A stretch of 64,000 nt of DNA from Straminergon stramineum (lineage: Eukaryota; Streptophyta; Bryopsida; Hypnales; Calliergonaceae): NCBI GenBank assembly GCA_963920665.1, contig OY987272.1, forward strand, positions 17,365,001-17,429,000, in the 5' to 3' direction. Shown here piece by piece: positions 12,696 to 23,344 of the stretch. Both the position numbers and the translations under genes were made by a program. Each line of letters opens with the position of its first letter. Position 1 is the first letter of the stretch. Under the pieces are notes generated by a model. That model made no database searches. It saw only the letters and a list, made by a program, of their open reading frames with translations, and was not told the origin of the DNA.

Positions 12696-15302
12696 TGAGA
12701 CATCAAGTTCCGTCATTTATGCATCCATTTCTTCTAGGGCTGTGTTGATGACATCAACAGTCTCATCTGAGAGAGTATACACTGCATCTCTCCCCTTCAC
12801 TCGGTGGTTTCTAGGAATCATTTGGAACTTACAAGCCAAGACTGAGTCGGCGTCCACGAAGGCCTCCTTGGAATTACGTAAGAACACATAGTTGTTAGCA
12901 TTTCTCCGTCCCCATTTCTGATAGTATGTTGCGGAAATGACGAAGTCTCCCGCTTGAAAATGCCCCCCCCATACGTAGTCCAAATCTTCTTCGACAATGT
13001 GTTTTGGCCTCTGACATTGTAAAATGTAGAATGACACCCCTTCGTCGTTATTTTCAGTGGCCGGGATAGCGAAATTGTCTCCTGCCTGCACTAAGTCACC
13101 CATGCTTTCATCGTTGTATTCGTACTCCCAACTATCATCGTCATCCTCTAGGACCATGAGTGCAGCTGCGAATTCTACATTTCGTGGTTGTATCTTAGTG
13201 ACCTTCCAAGCCTTTATGTAGGATTTCTTCTCGCAATGACTGAAATCTTCCTCCACACAAGGGCCGCAGAAGCATGACAACGGCCGTAGTAACAGTTTCG
13301 TGGGATCGTGCTTATCTGGAGCAAAGATGGAGTGTAGTTTTGAGGATCCAGGGATTGGATCACAAGATTGGGAATTCCCACGATCAACCTCATGTAGCCG
13401 TACATGATGGAAATATCAATATGACCTGCATGCACGTGAGAAGGAGTCAGTCAGTAACGAATGCACTATTCTTTACTGTGAAACTACAAGAATGCGTAGA
13501 ATTGCATAATTGTCAACAACAGCCTTTGAGGAAGATGGAGCATCTCATAGTACACGTACAGATCCTTCGCTAAGGCAATGAGTACTATGCGGCACCCATA
13601 GCTTACTTTACAAAGACTACTGCGCCATTCAATACTATGCAGTATATAGAGTTCATTGTAAGAAAACTATTGTGCTAGAGAATATCATGAGGTATACATA
13701 GCTTAATTTAAGAGGCATTTTTGGGAAACAGAGGAAGCTAGTACTGCATATATAATGTGAGACAGCAATAGCTTCTGAATAGACGTGTAAAACAATGGAG
13801 AAAAGCAAAGCATGGAATGAGGAACCTCATGCCCCTGTGTCGATTAGGAACTGGTCCTGCCATAGTAGCATTAAGGAACTGAACACAGTCTTGTGCATTT
13901 TGGAGGCGTCTATGAGGATTGACGAGTTGCTCATTGCGAAGAGACCTTTTGATGACTGCCCCAGCACTGTCCCATTCACCTTTTCCATAGCCCGTCCCAT
14001 AATAGTTCCAAAGCATATTGCAGCCGCCCGTAAGGGCTCGATATCTACATCCACTTAGAAGAAACACAATGTGAGTGAAGTGTAGGGTACTTGACCTTGT
14101 CAGTGATTTCTGGGAATGGGTTCATATATGAACGTGGCATGAACCATTATACATACCGGACGATGCCTTGGAAATTAGCTATACATATAGGACTCAAATT
14201 GTACTATGAGTACTACTGAGGACTGCGCAGAGCAATAGGACATGGTAAACGAGTTCCTTCCGACTTTTTTTTGAACACAAAGCATTATAGAGGGAAGCAT
14301 CACCTGGCTATAAAGTACATGGCCTTGGCACTCTTGAACTGACCTATACATCCATCACTAAAGACGTAGTGAATGGATGGGGTCAGTCCTTTTGATTGCA
14401 TCCACCTCTAGTGGAGCATGAAGCAATGTTGCGCAAAGTCCGTATCGTGCATTTTGTCATCGGAGATGTAGTAGTGCGTCTCTCTCATCATTTGCACCCC
14501 CCCTTGCCCCACATCTTCCCCAACATCTGGTGAGTACATCACTTGCACAAGAATAGTGATTTGGTTAGAATGGTAGTACATGGACTGAATCTCATTTTGA
14601 GGTTCGAATGTGTAATTCTCAGAGAAATTGATGTGCGTCAAGACAGCGCTTGCTTGCAAGCACACTTGGAGGAGCTTGGCTTGCTGCGTTTGCCACTTGG
14701 CTATGAAATTATGGCGAATGAATTGCTGAAGTGAAGGACAGAAGAAGTCGAGGAACTTAGAAAATGAAGTCGTCCTCAGCACCTTTTTGATGCGCTTCTT
14801 TGGCTGACCATCCGATGATGTGCCGACAACCTCGTATTGAAACTGCTTCCATTGAATGGTGCGAGTAGCGTCGATCACCCTTTCTCGTGGACAAATTGTC
14901 GCGAGCCGTAATCTTAGAAGTCACCATGTTAGTATTTAAGGGTGTATAAGTATATAGAATTTTTCAAAATTCTTAATAGGCAAAAAGGATTAGAACCCTC
15001 TTAGCCTTAACATCTCCCTAACACTGAACGAATGCTCCAGGTAATCCATAATGGAATCTAGGACGGATCCGGATTCTGGAAACCCGGATAGCGACAGCCT
15101 ACTATCTAGACTTCCGGTCTAGAAATAGGGACCCATTACGGGTGAATGGTCGGTATTTTGACAGGTACTTAACCTCGCCACTCCTATTTGTTTTCCCTCT
15201 TTCTCCACAACTATTTTGTGTGTGCATAGCTGAGTGAAAGAGTGGTGAGATTAGTACTCGGGTGAGAGGTGATAGTGTGTTCAGATTTTGGAGTGATTTA
15301 AG

Positions 15303-17288
15303 ATGGCGGAGGGAGATATCTGGAAGACTTTGGTCACCGGCCGGATGGTTTGTCCAACCATTCCGAAAAGGCTGAGAGACAGATCCCAGCTAGAGGATGA
15401 CCTTAGTGAGATAGGGTATGTCGGTTTGTTCATGCGGCCATGGACTGTAAAGAACGACCAGATGATTCAGGAACTCATAGTAGGTGCTTCCAACCAATAT
15501 GAGTTGACGGTGAGAGGAAGGCCTCAAACTTGGACTGATGAAGTCTGGGCTAAGGTTTATGGATTTCCGAAGAAGGGATCCAGTTTAGTGTCCCGGACCG
15601 ACAAGTTTACGGTCGGGAAGTTCAAGAACGCTGCCCATTCTAAGGAAGGGTATGCGATTAGTGACTACCTAGATCTACGACATAGACATGTCCTAGAGTT
15701 CCTGATCCCTATCCTGTATCTGGAAAAGCCTACCCGGGTTACGATTACGGTAGCAAACACCATATTTGGTGCTTTTGAGGGTAGACTAGTCAGTTGGGGC
15801 AAGGTGATTGCATCCGTAGTCGCCAAGCTTGCCGCCAACGTAGGAAAGGGAAAGACCAGCCCCATAGGGCCGTATCTTTTCCATATGTACCACCACGCAG
15901 AGCTTCTCAGCGATGCAGAAATGGTGGAGTATAATACCAGAGCGACCATCCTTCAATACGGCTTGACGGAAGAAGTGACAGTTGAGCAGCCGCCGATGGA
16001 AGAAGAGGAGGATCCGGAAGAAGACGAGCAACCCTTGGAGCGGAGGCACCGAAAGTCGACGGATCCGACATCGCAGGGAAAGCTTCCGACTCAACAGAGG
16101 ATCTTGGAAGAGGAGGAAGGAAGCATATCCGGGTTCTTCAAAACCAGATTCAATTGGGTACTCCAAGCTCAAGAGTAACATGAGAGCCTAACGGATCTGC
16201 TCAGAAGGATAGGCCGGGAGCTAAAGACGGAACCGGAAGACATCCTTGACGCGTTGAAGAAACTTCCAAATCTGGAAGTCCTCAAGCGGAAGGACAGGCA
16301 AATCGTAGCCCTGGAAAAGGAGAAAGCGGATCTTCAGGCAAGACTCAGTTGGGCGCAAGGGGAGATGGTTGCAACGAAGCAAAGGGAGAAGGAAGCCCTC
16401 CAACTGCTGAAGAACTTATCCGGTTTAGTAGACAAGCCGGCCGACATGGTGATGAAGGCGGCTCTAACCCAAAGCCGGTTGACTGAGGAAGGGCACCTCA
16501 CCGGATCCAAGGTCATCCGGATACTCGTGGACTTCTCCTCCCGGATGGAGCTCACACTCAAGGAGATGAGGCAGCTGCTTGGACAGATCGACCCCGACCA
16601 AGTAATGAACTTCTCCAACTTTCCAGAGATCCATTTCGACACGGAGACACCCGTCAAGTTCACCACCTCAATGCCGCTACCTTCAAAACCGGAAGCCCCG
16701 CGAGAGACTCTCCAGTACTCTACGGAACCCTTCTCGAAGCAACTGGAGAAAACAATCCGGGGGAGCATGAAGTCAGCACCTAAGCCAAGCATGCAGCCGG
16801 ATACAAGACGGGAGTTGGCGCCTCCAGAGATTATGGTTTCTCCACCCGTCCCAATGTTCAACCTTCCGGAAAAGGAGCTGCTGCTGACACCGTACACCCA
16901 AGCCCGTGGCCAACTGATAGAGCGGATCGGGGGGTTGTTGAATCCGGCCCGGTCTCATCCAAAGGAGTTCGAGCATATGGTGGAGGAGCAACAGCAACCA
17001 AGGAAGGAAATCGAGCCTATTGTGTTGGATGAGACATATCTAGGCGAGGAGAACGAGAGGGAGATAACTTAGATTGAGAAATCTGAGGAGGAAGAGTACC
17101 GAACCGGATCAGAGGACGACGACGAAGAAGTGGAATACTCTCCTCTGGAAATTTGGAAGATACAAACCCGGGCGGCGTTACAGATGACCCCCATCAAGGC
17201 CACCCCGAAGGCAACACCAAAGGCATCTCTACGAACACTAGCGAGTCAAGGCGGGAGCAGCTAGAAGAAAGCGCAGAAGGCGAAGTAG
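15303..17288 (+). pseudogene. Single long ORF of the nested insertion, gag-like or plant transposon protein
   Basis: One continuous frame starts at ATG 15303 and is broken only by TAA 16176, TAG 17070 and TAG 17262, with a last TAG at 17286. The first 220 residues form a compact domain with VYGFPKKG and HVLEFLIPILYLEKP. They are reminiscent of the N-terminal domain found in many plant retrotransposon-derived proteins, but I cannot name it firmly. An acidic Glu-rich linker follows, then a coiled coil (about 16260-16420, ALEKEKADLQARL) and a Pro-rich, acidic tail. No protease, reverse transcriptase or integrase motif is visible. A structural, gag-like role is plausible. Confidence 0.5.
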
Positions 17289-18356
17289 TTAGTTTTTAGG
17301 CAGTTAGTATTTTGAACTTTAATTCAGATCTAAATTTCCAGGGGTGGGATCGGGTTCTGGATTTGTAGGATCTCACTTTTCCGGATTTCTCGGAGTGTTT
17401 GTGAGTGGTCACCTGGATTTCCAGGTGGCCTTTTTGGCTTTTTGGCTTTGGATGTTTTTGAAGTTTTTAAGTGTGAGGTAGGTTTGTTGCCTCTCATTCC
17501 ATCCTAGCATTATAGTTTTTACCTTGTTATCCTTTCTTTAATCTAAGCCACCAAGTGGACCCTCAGGGATTGATCTGTCGTATATCCAGCTTCCTTGCAT
17601 TTCCTTGTGAGTGTGTAAAGTGTTAGAACGGAGGAGGAAAGGAGGAATCCGGATCTGAGGAGACTTGGAGCTAAGTTGAGTGGAACATTTGTGACAAAGT
17701 CTAGACTAGTGATTTTGGTCTTGAGCACGTGTCTTTAAACTCCTGGAACGGGAATGTGATTAGGAGTGGTGTGGGTGCAAATCCGGAATGCCAAGGAGGG
17801 TTCCGTGCGGAGATAAGCAACCGCCAATGGAAGAAACCCCATATCACTTACCTGAAGGTCAGCCAAACCCTAGGATCTATCTAGTGAACAACTTACAATC
17901 CCCATCTGGGTTCCGGTTTCTATTGGTCTATCATTGTAGTAGAGAAGACTTGTTACAGATCTGTGTGACCTACCTCCCGGGTTGGCCATCCGGAAGGTTG
18001 TGAGAGTCTTTTTGGTCAATCCAGTACAGTAGTTGGTCTAAGCGTGTGTTTTGTTGTTTTGAGAGAGAAGAGAGAGTGAGAAATACGAGTGGTGAGTCCC
18101 TACCCCTCTACACAATCAAAAGCGGACCCTCCGAGGGTAAAACAGAGGTACCAAAAAAACCAGTGTTTGTGAGTGAAGAGACGGATCCAGATTCCGGATT
18201 AGAGTGGATTCGGATTGGGTTCCGGAACGGTTGTGATTTGGAAAGAGAGAGAAGAGGTTAAGAGAGACCTTAAGTTGGTAGAACAGATAACCTAGGCTTG
18301 CAACAACATACTAGACGATATTTCGAGTTAGTTTACACGGTTGGGTGTTGTAGATG
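17289..18356. other. 3' part of nested insertion, no gene
   Basis: Downstream of the ORF I see only short frames. GATCCGGATT-type motifs recur (near 17345, 17647, 18182), as in the 5' part near 15065, but there is no clear long direct repeat. Near 18290 the sequence CCTAGGCTTGCAACAACA may be close to the element end. Confidence 0.4.
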
Positions 18357-20751
18357 GTATTTACCGCACGCTACGCGTACGACACAAACGTCAAAGAATT
18401 GCAGACCACATCTACTGCAAGCTCCTAGCAAGCATTTAGGGTGATGGAATTCCTCATCCTCCGTCTTTGGACACATGAGCGCTTCCTATAGTGCGGTGAC
18501 AGAAGGAAATCGACTTCGTCCAACATTACAGACTCCTTCTTGGTTGGTGTCACAAACAGTGCACTAGCAATCACAGAGGAAGATGACATGCGCCCCTCTA
18601 GAAGGATCGCGGAAGGCGTTCAAGGCCTCTAGAAGATAAAGCACTTGAATGTGGTATCGACAGCAGCAGACATTTCGCTCTTTGCACTTGATAACGAAAA
18701 AAGGACGGAGGTTGATGAAAGCCCGATGCTGGATGGCACACTCTAGGTGCTTCTCAATGAATCGTGTGTATAACTGCATCTGGAAGACATTCACAGAATA
18801 GAAGTTAGGGATGTCAACTTCAACTCACATGAAACTGTGAGCCCAAGAAGTAGTTCTGTCACAGTACTTCTAAAGTACTAGTGTCACTGCATTAAGTACT
18901 CAAATAAGCGCTACAAGGTCATTGATAGTACTATATAGTATTCGCATGAAAAGAAAGTAATATTCAGCTCACTCATGTTGTACAGAGGAGGATTGCAGTA
19001 GTACCTCTCAAAGACAGCACATGACGCTCAAGAGTTATGGGGATTCGAAGAGGATAGGCAGTGGATGACCCGTGTACTCCAGAGGACTCAGTGATCATGG
19101 AATAGTGATTCGGAAGGACTAAATCATTGCAAAGCACGACAAGCTCATGCCGTCCAAGTGCGTAAGAAGTAACTAGAAGTACATTACGCAATAAGGCATA
19201 AGTGAACTTAATACTACAATGTACTCCTCAGGAACCAGAAAGGCAGAGAAAGGAGTGCAAGCGGTCTATGTAGTACAGTGTCATCCACTCATGCATCACT
19301 GCCATCTTAGGACTGCATATGCAGTCCAAAGAGGACATCGGCTGTAGCAAAGCATTAGGAGGTGCCACTTCGGCATGTACAGGGTACTCCGCAAGCAATG
19401 CCTAGTAATGTTCATCAAGTCATGTCGTCAGTGACGTGTATGAATGACTACCTCACGGAAAGCAAGTACTACTTACTAAGAGGCGTGCAGTCATTTGCGC
19501 GTTGCCACTGGCTGAAAGGACTCTCGCTTACTTCAAAAGTACTGTCAGCCATGTATATAATACATTATGCACTATAGAGGAGTATGACGTTGTAATCTGG
19601 AAAGGCTGGGCAAACTACGAAAATCAAAGGAGGTCCTATGGGTAAGATGGGGAACTATATAATAGTGAGGACATGTCCTGAAAGTACCTCATGCGTGGAA
19701 GACTAGGTACATATTGGGTATAGGAAGACAACTAAGTACAGTTTCGTCATGAAACGAGGTGTAGAAAGGGATGATGCAGGATGTCCGAGGACTAAGTTAC
19801 TCGGTAATAACCTTGGGTCAATTGCTGATGTGGTGTATGTTAAACTGTTCTGCACATAATCATGAGCACTCAAAATGTCTACATTGCGGAGGATGGCATA
19901 ATCCTCCACATATGCAAGTTGAATTGTAACTACGAAACACACTACATTGAACTTTGAGGAACATGAAAGTGAATGGGAAAAGAGGAACCTGGCTTTCCAA
20001 GAGAAGATGAGCTACATGTGTATCATACAAACTCCATCCGAGGCGTTTCTTGCGAACTAACTCGAGTTTCTTCTGTCCACCACTGCAGCACAAGAGCCTT
20101 GACAGCGTCGTCAATCCCCCCTTCTTGTTTCTTCCGTGCTAGGACTTGGTATCAGGTAGACATAGACTCTGTAGTTGATCGGAGGTGCTCCACAACTGCC
20201 ACCAAATTCTCCTTTCGTGTACCAAGAATGTTGTGGAAGTTCGTGAGGTCTGAATCTAATTCGCCGACCACTGCTTCCAGGATGGCACGCTTCCGAGCCA
20301 ACATTCCAGAAGAATGTGGGATCTTCAGGGCCTGCAAATCGGCACGAATGTTCTGCAGTATTTCCCTTTGGGCCCGTGCTTCTTCAAGAATAGGGTAGTA
20401 ATCAGGAAGTAAAGGACGAACATGGCGACTACTGAAAACCTTATCGAGAACTTCCGCTCTGAAAGCAGGATTCCGAATTCGTGCCAGTAATCTCGTCAGA
20501 GAACTCGCGATTTGTTGAGCACTTCTCCAGACACTTGTCCAGTGCCTCCTGGAGCCCCATCAAAGTGTAATAGCGTCGTTTCCATCTACCGGCTCCCCTG
20601 CTTCTACACCTCGTCGTTGCGTGGTCGCACGGTTCGCTCGGTTGTGCCGTTGACGATCCCTCCAACAACTTCGTTGATGTTCCAACGCAACAGCCAGCAG
20701 TCGCTGTCGAGTCTGCGGACTTGGACAACCGTCACGACGGACACCATCCAT

Positions 20752-21572
20752 GCCAGCATTTCAAATCCAAGTATCTGCACACGTAATCCAGAACAACAAC
20801 ATACCCTAAACCCACCTACAAAAAATTGCAGAGAACCCATGGAAATCATTCCGCCTTCCCATGACAGCTTGGGGGACCGAAGGTAGACAGCAGTGTGCAA
20901 CCGAAGCTAGCAGTAGCATTCAACCGCTGGAACGCGTAGCCACCAAAAACTCAGCCATAAAGACGTCGCTGTGAAAGCAGTCCACGTTGGCAAATTTGCA
21001 GGCGTAGTGGGCCCCGCCCAATACTAAGGAGTCCTACACTATACCCTGGACTACTATTTTCTGATAGTGTCTTTGATTTACCCTAGAAAATGAAGCTGGA
21101 ACATTCCCATTTTTGAAAAAGAGTTAATGATTTTGGAAAAATAAATTTAAAAGTGGCCATTATTGACAACTGAGAGAACTACTGAATGGAGCAAGAAGAA
21201 ATTGGAAAACATTTTGTATTACTTAGAAAATGTTGTGTAAACGTCACACACATCAGAGCAATGCCAAAGGCAATTGAAACACGATTTTACAAATCCCTCT
21301 CCAAAAAAGTTGTAATTCCACTACATCAGCTCACTGTCCAGTTTTGACGATGTAATCCTTCAGAAAAGGTACTCGATAGTACTAAAAACTATCAAAACTG
21401 CAAATGTGACATGTAAATGAAATTCAATTTCACACCCTAAAATAATTTTGAAAAATTCAGATTAATTTGTGTTCATTCATCAGTGCTAGAGGAACCTACA
21501 TTTTGAATTTCATGTTCATTCAATCATTTCTCCAATAGTTATGGCACAAAACAACCACCGCATTGAAAGTGT
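20752..21572. other. Right subterminal region of element 1, non-coding
   Basis: No supported gene. This is probably the promoter side of the transposase, whose first recognised codon is at 20751. It includes an AT-rich stretch from about 21060 and one AGTACT near 21380. Confidence 0.5.
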
Positions 21573-21606
21573 GACGCAAAATAGGTTAGGTGTTTCTTGC
21601 AATCAC
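21573..21606. repeat. Right terminal inverted repeat of element 1
   Basis: It ends GTGTTTCTTGCAATCAC, the exact complement of the left end at 4363. The kinase leader resumes directly after it and matches copy B from about 34487 onward. Confidence 0.85.
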
Positions 21607-22024
21607 TTGGCTTCAATTAAGCGGTGCAGTGTTGGGTTCTAATTATATTACACTCTTTCCCTTGGACAGGTGACCTTGGAGAGATGGGAGGCCAGAGCAG
21701 GGTATGAGATAGAGAGCATCCCGATTGCATTGTGGGTTATAACTTTATTACACTCTTTCTATTAAACAAAAAGAAACGTGATGCATCTGTGCTGTTAATT
21801 AATGGAATTAGCTTTGTGTTCAGCTTCGGGCTGTGGAACAGCTCCATTTGTGTGGAGTGTGAGGACGTTGTGTTCTCTTAAGTTTAGCTTGGAGCCTGTT
21901 CTTTTGTTTGGTGGAGTGGTTGCAAGGTTTTGAATGTTGAAATCTTGGGTGTGAAAGTTTAAGGCCAAATCGTCATGGCTGTGTGAATGTAGTGCCTAGG
22001 AGAGGAGCTTGAATACTTGGCGAT

Positions 22025-23344
22025 ATGCAAAATTGTGCACGACGATTGACTGGTGGGGTATTTGAGGAGACAATCATGTTAGCCATTGGTCCTTCCGTCA
22101 CACCAGATGTAACCTCCAATTTCCACATCGCTGTTGAACAATGTAACTTGTCTTCCTTGGATGAGGTCGCACTTGGAGATCGTAGTGGTGCAAGATCCTC
22201 CTTGGAACCCAAGTCTGAGTACTTCTCTGCACGCGTGGAGGAGATGCTGCGAACTAAGAGCCAATTCTCTTCAATTGTGGAGCATGAGATTGAGCATTCA
22301 AAGGTGCATTGGAGCAAAGTGAATGGCCCTTCCAACACCTCAAAAGTGAGTGGCCTTTCTGATTCCTCAGAAGACGACGACGACGATGAAGAAGTGAATC
22401 GAGAGTATTATGAAGCAGTGGATCGAGAGAATGAGGAAGTCTTTGCAGAATTGCTGAACGACCCGCAATGGAGGCATTAGAATCTTGGATCTTTTTTCAT
22501 CTAGTGGCCGCCTAGCTTGAGGTTGGGTCAGAAGATTGCGGAAGGTGGACAAGCAAAAATCTTGGAAGTTATGGACATTGATGGCACCATAGAGCCTCTA
22601 ATGCTACTGAAGGTGTTCAAGAAAGGATCACGCCTATCAGACCTCAGAAAACAATGGCCTAGTGGAATCCTTCGACAAGAAGTTCTATGTATTGTAGGTG
22701 GTGGATATCTCTTGGACGATGGGAGGTTTGCGTTTGGGATGGTGAAGTGTTGGGGTGACTTATGCAAGCTCATTGATCAAGCCATGCAAGAGAAGAACAA
22801 CCAAGGTCCACCATTTCCATATCAGTGGAGTGGACAAACCTTGAATGTTAAGTATATTATGAGGAAAATTGCTTTTGAAATAGACAAGTTACACAAGCAA
22901 GGCATCATTCATAGAGACTTGAAAGCTACCAATATCCTTCTTCTTGTGCCTAGTAAATATGATTTTGCAATGCTTACAGTAGCAGACTTTGAATGTTGGA
23001 TTGGAGTTATGGGAACTGGATTTTGGAGGGCACCAGAGATATTGTTGGCTTTGAAGAATAGAAGTGCGATTAACTTCCTAGAGAAAGCGGATGTATATAG
23101 CTATGGTATGACTTGCTTTGAAATTGTAACTGGTCGCTTGCCATTTGAAGGTGAATTCGAGCCTTGGAGTAGTGCTAGCAAAGATTTTGTTATAGAAGGT
23201 GGGAGGCCTAATCTTCCTAGTGATTTAGATGTGACATTGAAGGATTTGATTGAGAGATGTTGGAATCCAATTCCTAATGAGAGACCTAGTTTTTCAAAAG
23301 TCATTGAAGTACTTGATTCAACTCTTGATATGTTATCATTGTAA
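22025..23344 (+). pseudogene. Protein kinase copy A, frame broken by two TAG codons
   Basis: ATG 22025 is at the position matching the start of the intact copy B gene. The same frame runs to TAA 23342, broken only by TAG at 22478 and 22502. Residues 1-151 form an acidic N-terminal region with EHEIEHSKVHW and SGLSDSSEDDDDDEE. The kinase domain follows: EGGQAKI (degenerate Gly loop), LLKVFKKG (Lys), HRDLKATNILL (catalytic loop), ADFEC in place of DFG, GTGFWRAPEIL (activation segment), DVYSYGMTCFEIVTGRLPFE and ERCWNPIPNERPSF. It belongs with plant TKL-like kinases. Copy B begins MGNC but this copy begins MQNC, so the myristoylation glycine is absent. Its leader intron holds element 1. Both TAGs could derive from Gln codons; without suppression, the product would lack the kinase domain. 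Confidence 0.85.

Larger units (their letters stand above)
14939..18357 (+). mobile_element. Retroelement-like insertion nested in element 1
   Basis: This block separates two transposase exons. It differs from its surroundings in composition and motif use (GGATCCGG/CCGGAT-rich). It carries one long plus-strand frame. GTATTTA occurs at both edges (about 14932 and 18356) and is a candidate target duplication, which places it within a transposase intron. I did not find convincing long terminal repeats, a primer-binding site or reverse transcriptase, so it may be a non-autonomous or degenerate LTR-type element. Limits are approximate. Confidence 0.5.
12717..20751 (-). pseudogene. Multi-exon DDE-type transposase of element 1 (family unassigned)
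   Basis: On the minus strand, exons read in order. 20751-20029 is helical, with RRHWTSVWRSAQQIASSLTR at its start and VKALVLQWWTEETRVSS at its end. Near 18794-18365 is a Cys/His-rich domain: LRPFF, CCCRYH, then CPK, CSRCG. About 14900-14304 is a catalytic-core-like stretch with FSENYTF, HYYISDDKMHD and HYVFSDGCIGQFKS. About 14045-13858 has NYYGTGYGKGEWDSAG. About 13350-12717 has PLSCFCGPC and a C-terminal domain with WGGHFQAGDFV, ending in TAA. The order of acidic motifs (SDD, FSDG, GKGxxDxxG) suggests an RNase-H-fold transposase. In-frame stops are TAG at 18566, 18488 and 14410 and TGA at 20562 and 20154. Additional exons near 19950 and 19191-18973 are possible. I know this protein type from other eukaryotic genomes but cannot name the superfamily. 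Confidence 0.7.
4363..21606. mobile_element. Element 1: ~17.2-kb TIR transposon carrying a SUVR-like methyltransferase
   Basis: The ends are inverted repeats: GTGATTGCAAGAAACAC starts at 4363 and its exact complement ends at 21606, with weaker matching for about 15 more bases. Copy B of the host segment is uninterrupted at the matching place (about 34485-34495), which shows that this block is an insertion. Flanks are ATGGCTGG on the left and TTGGCTTC on the right, which is either a decayed 8-bp duplication or a 5-bp TGGCT duplication. Contents are plus-strand genes 5662-12259, a minus-strand DDE transposase 20751-12717, and a nested retroelement-like insertion near 14939-18357. The palindrome AGTACT is strongly over-represented in its introns. 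Base composition is more GC-rich than the flanks. The superfamily is not assigned. Confidence 0.85.

Noticed and set aside
12717..14878. Assignment of the element 1 transposase to the KDZ (Kyakuja-Dileera-Zisupton) group
   Set aside because: The Cys-rich modules first suggested it, but the catalytic motifs I can read (FSENYTF, FSDGCIGQFKS, GKGEWD) do not fit the KDZ pattern as I know it.
14939..15300. 5' LTR of the nested insertion
   Set aside because: I could not find the same sequence near its 3' end, nor a primer-binding site, so no LTR is claimed.
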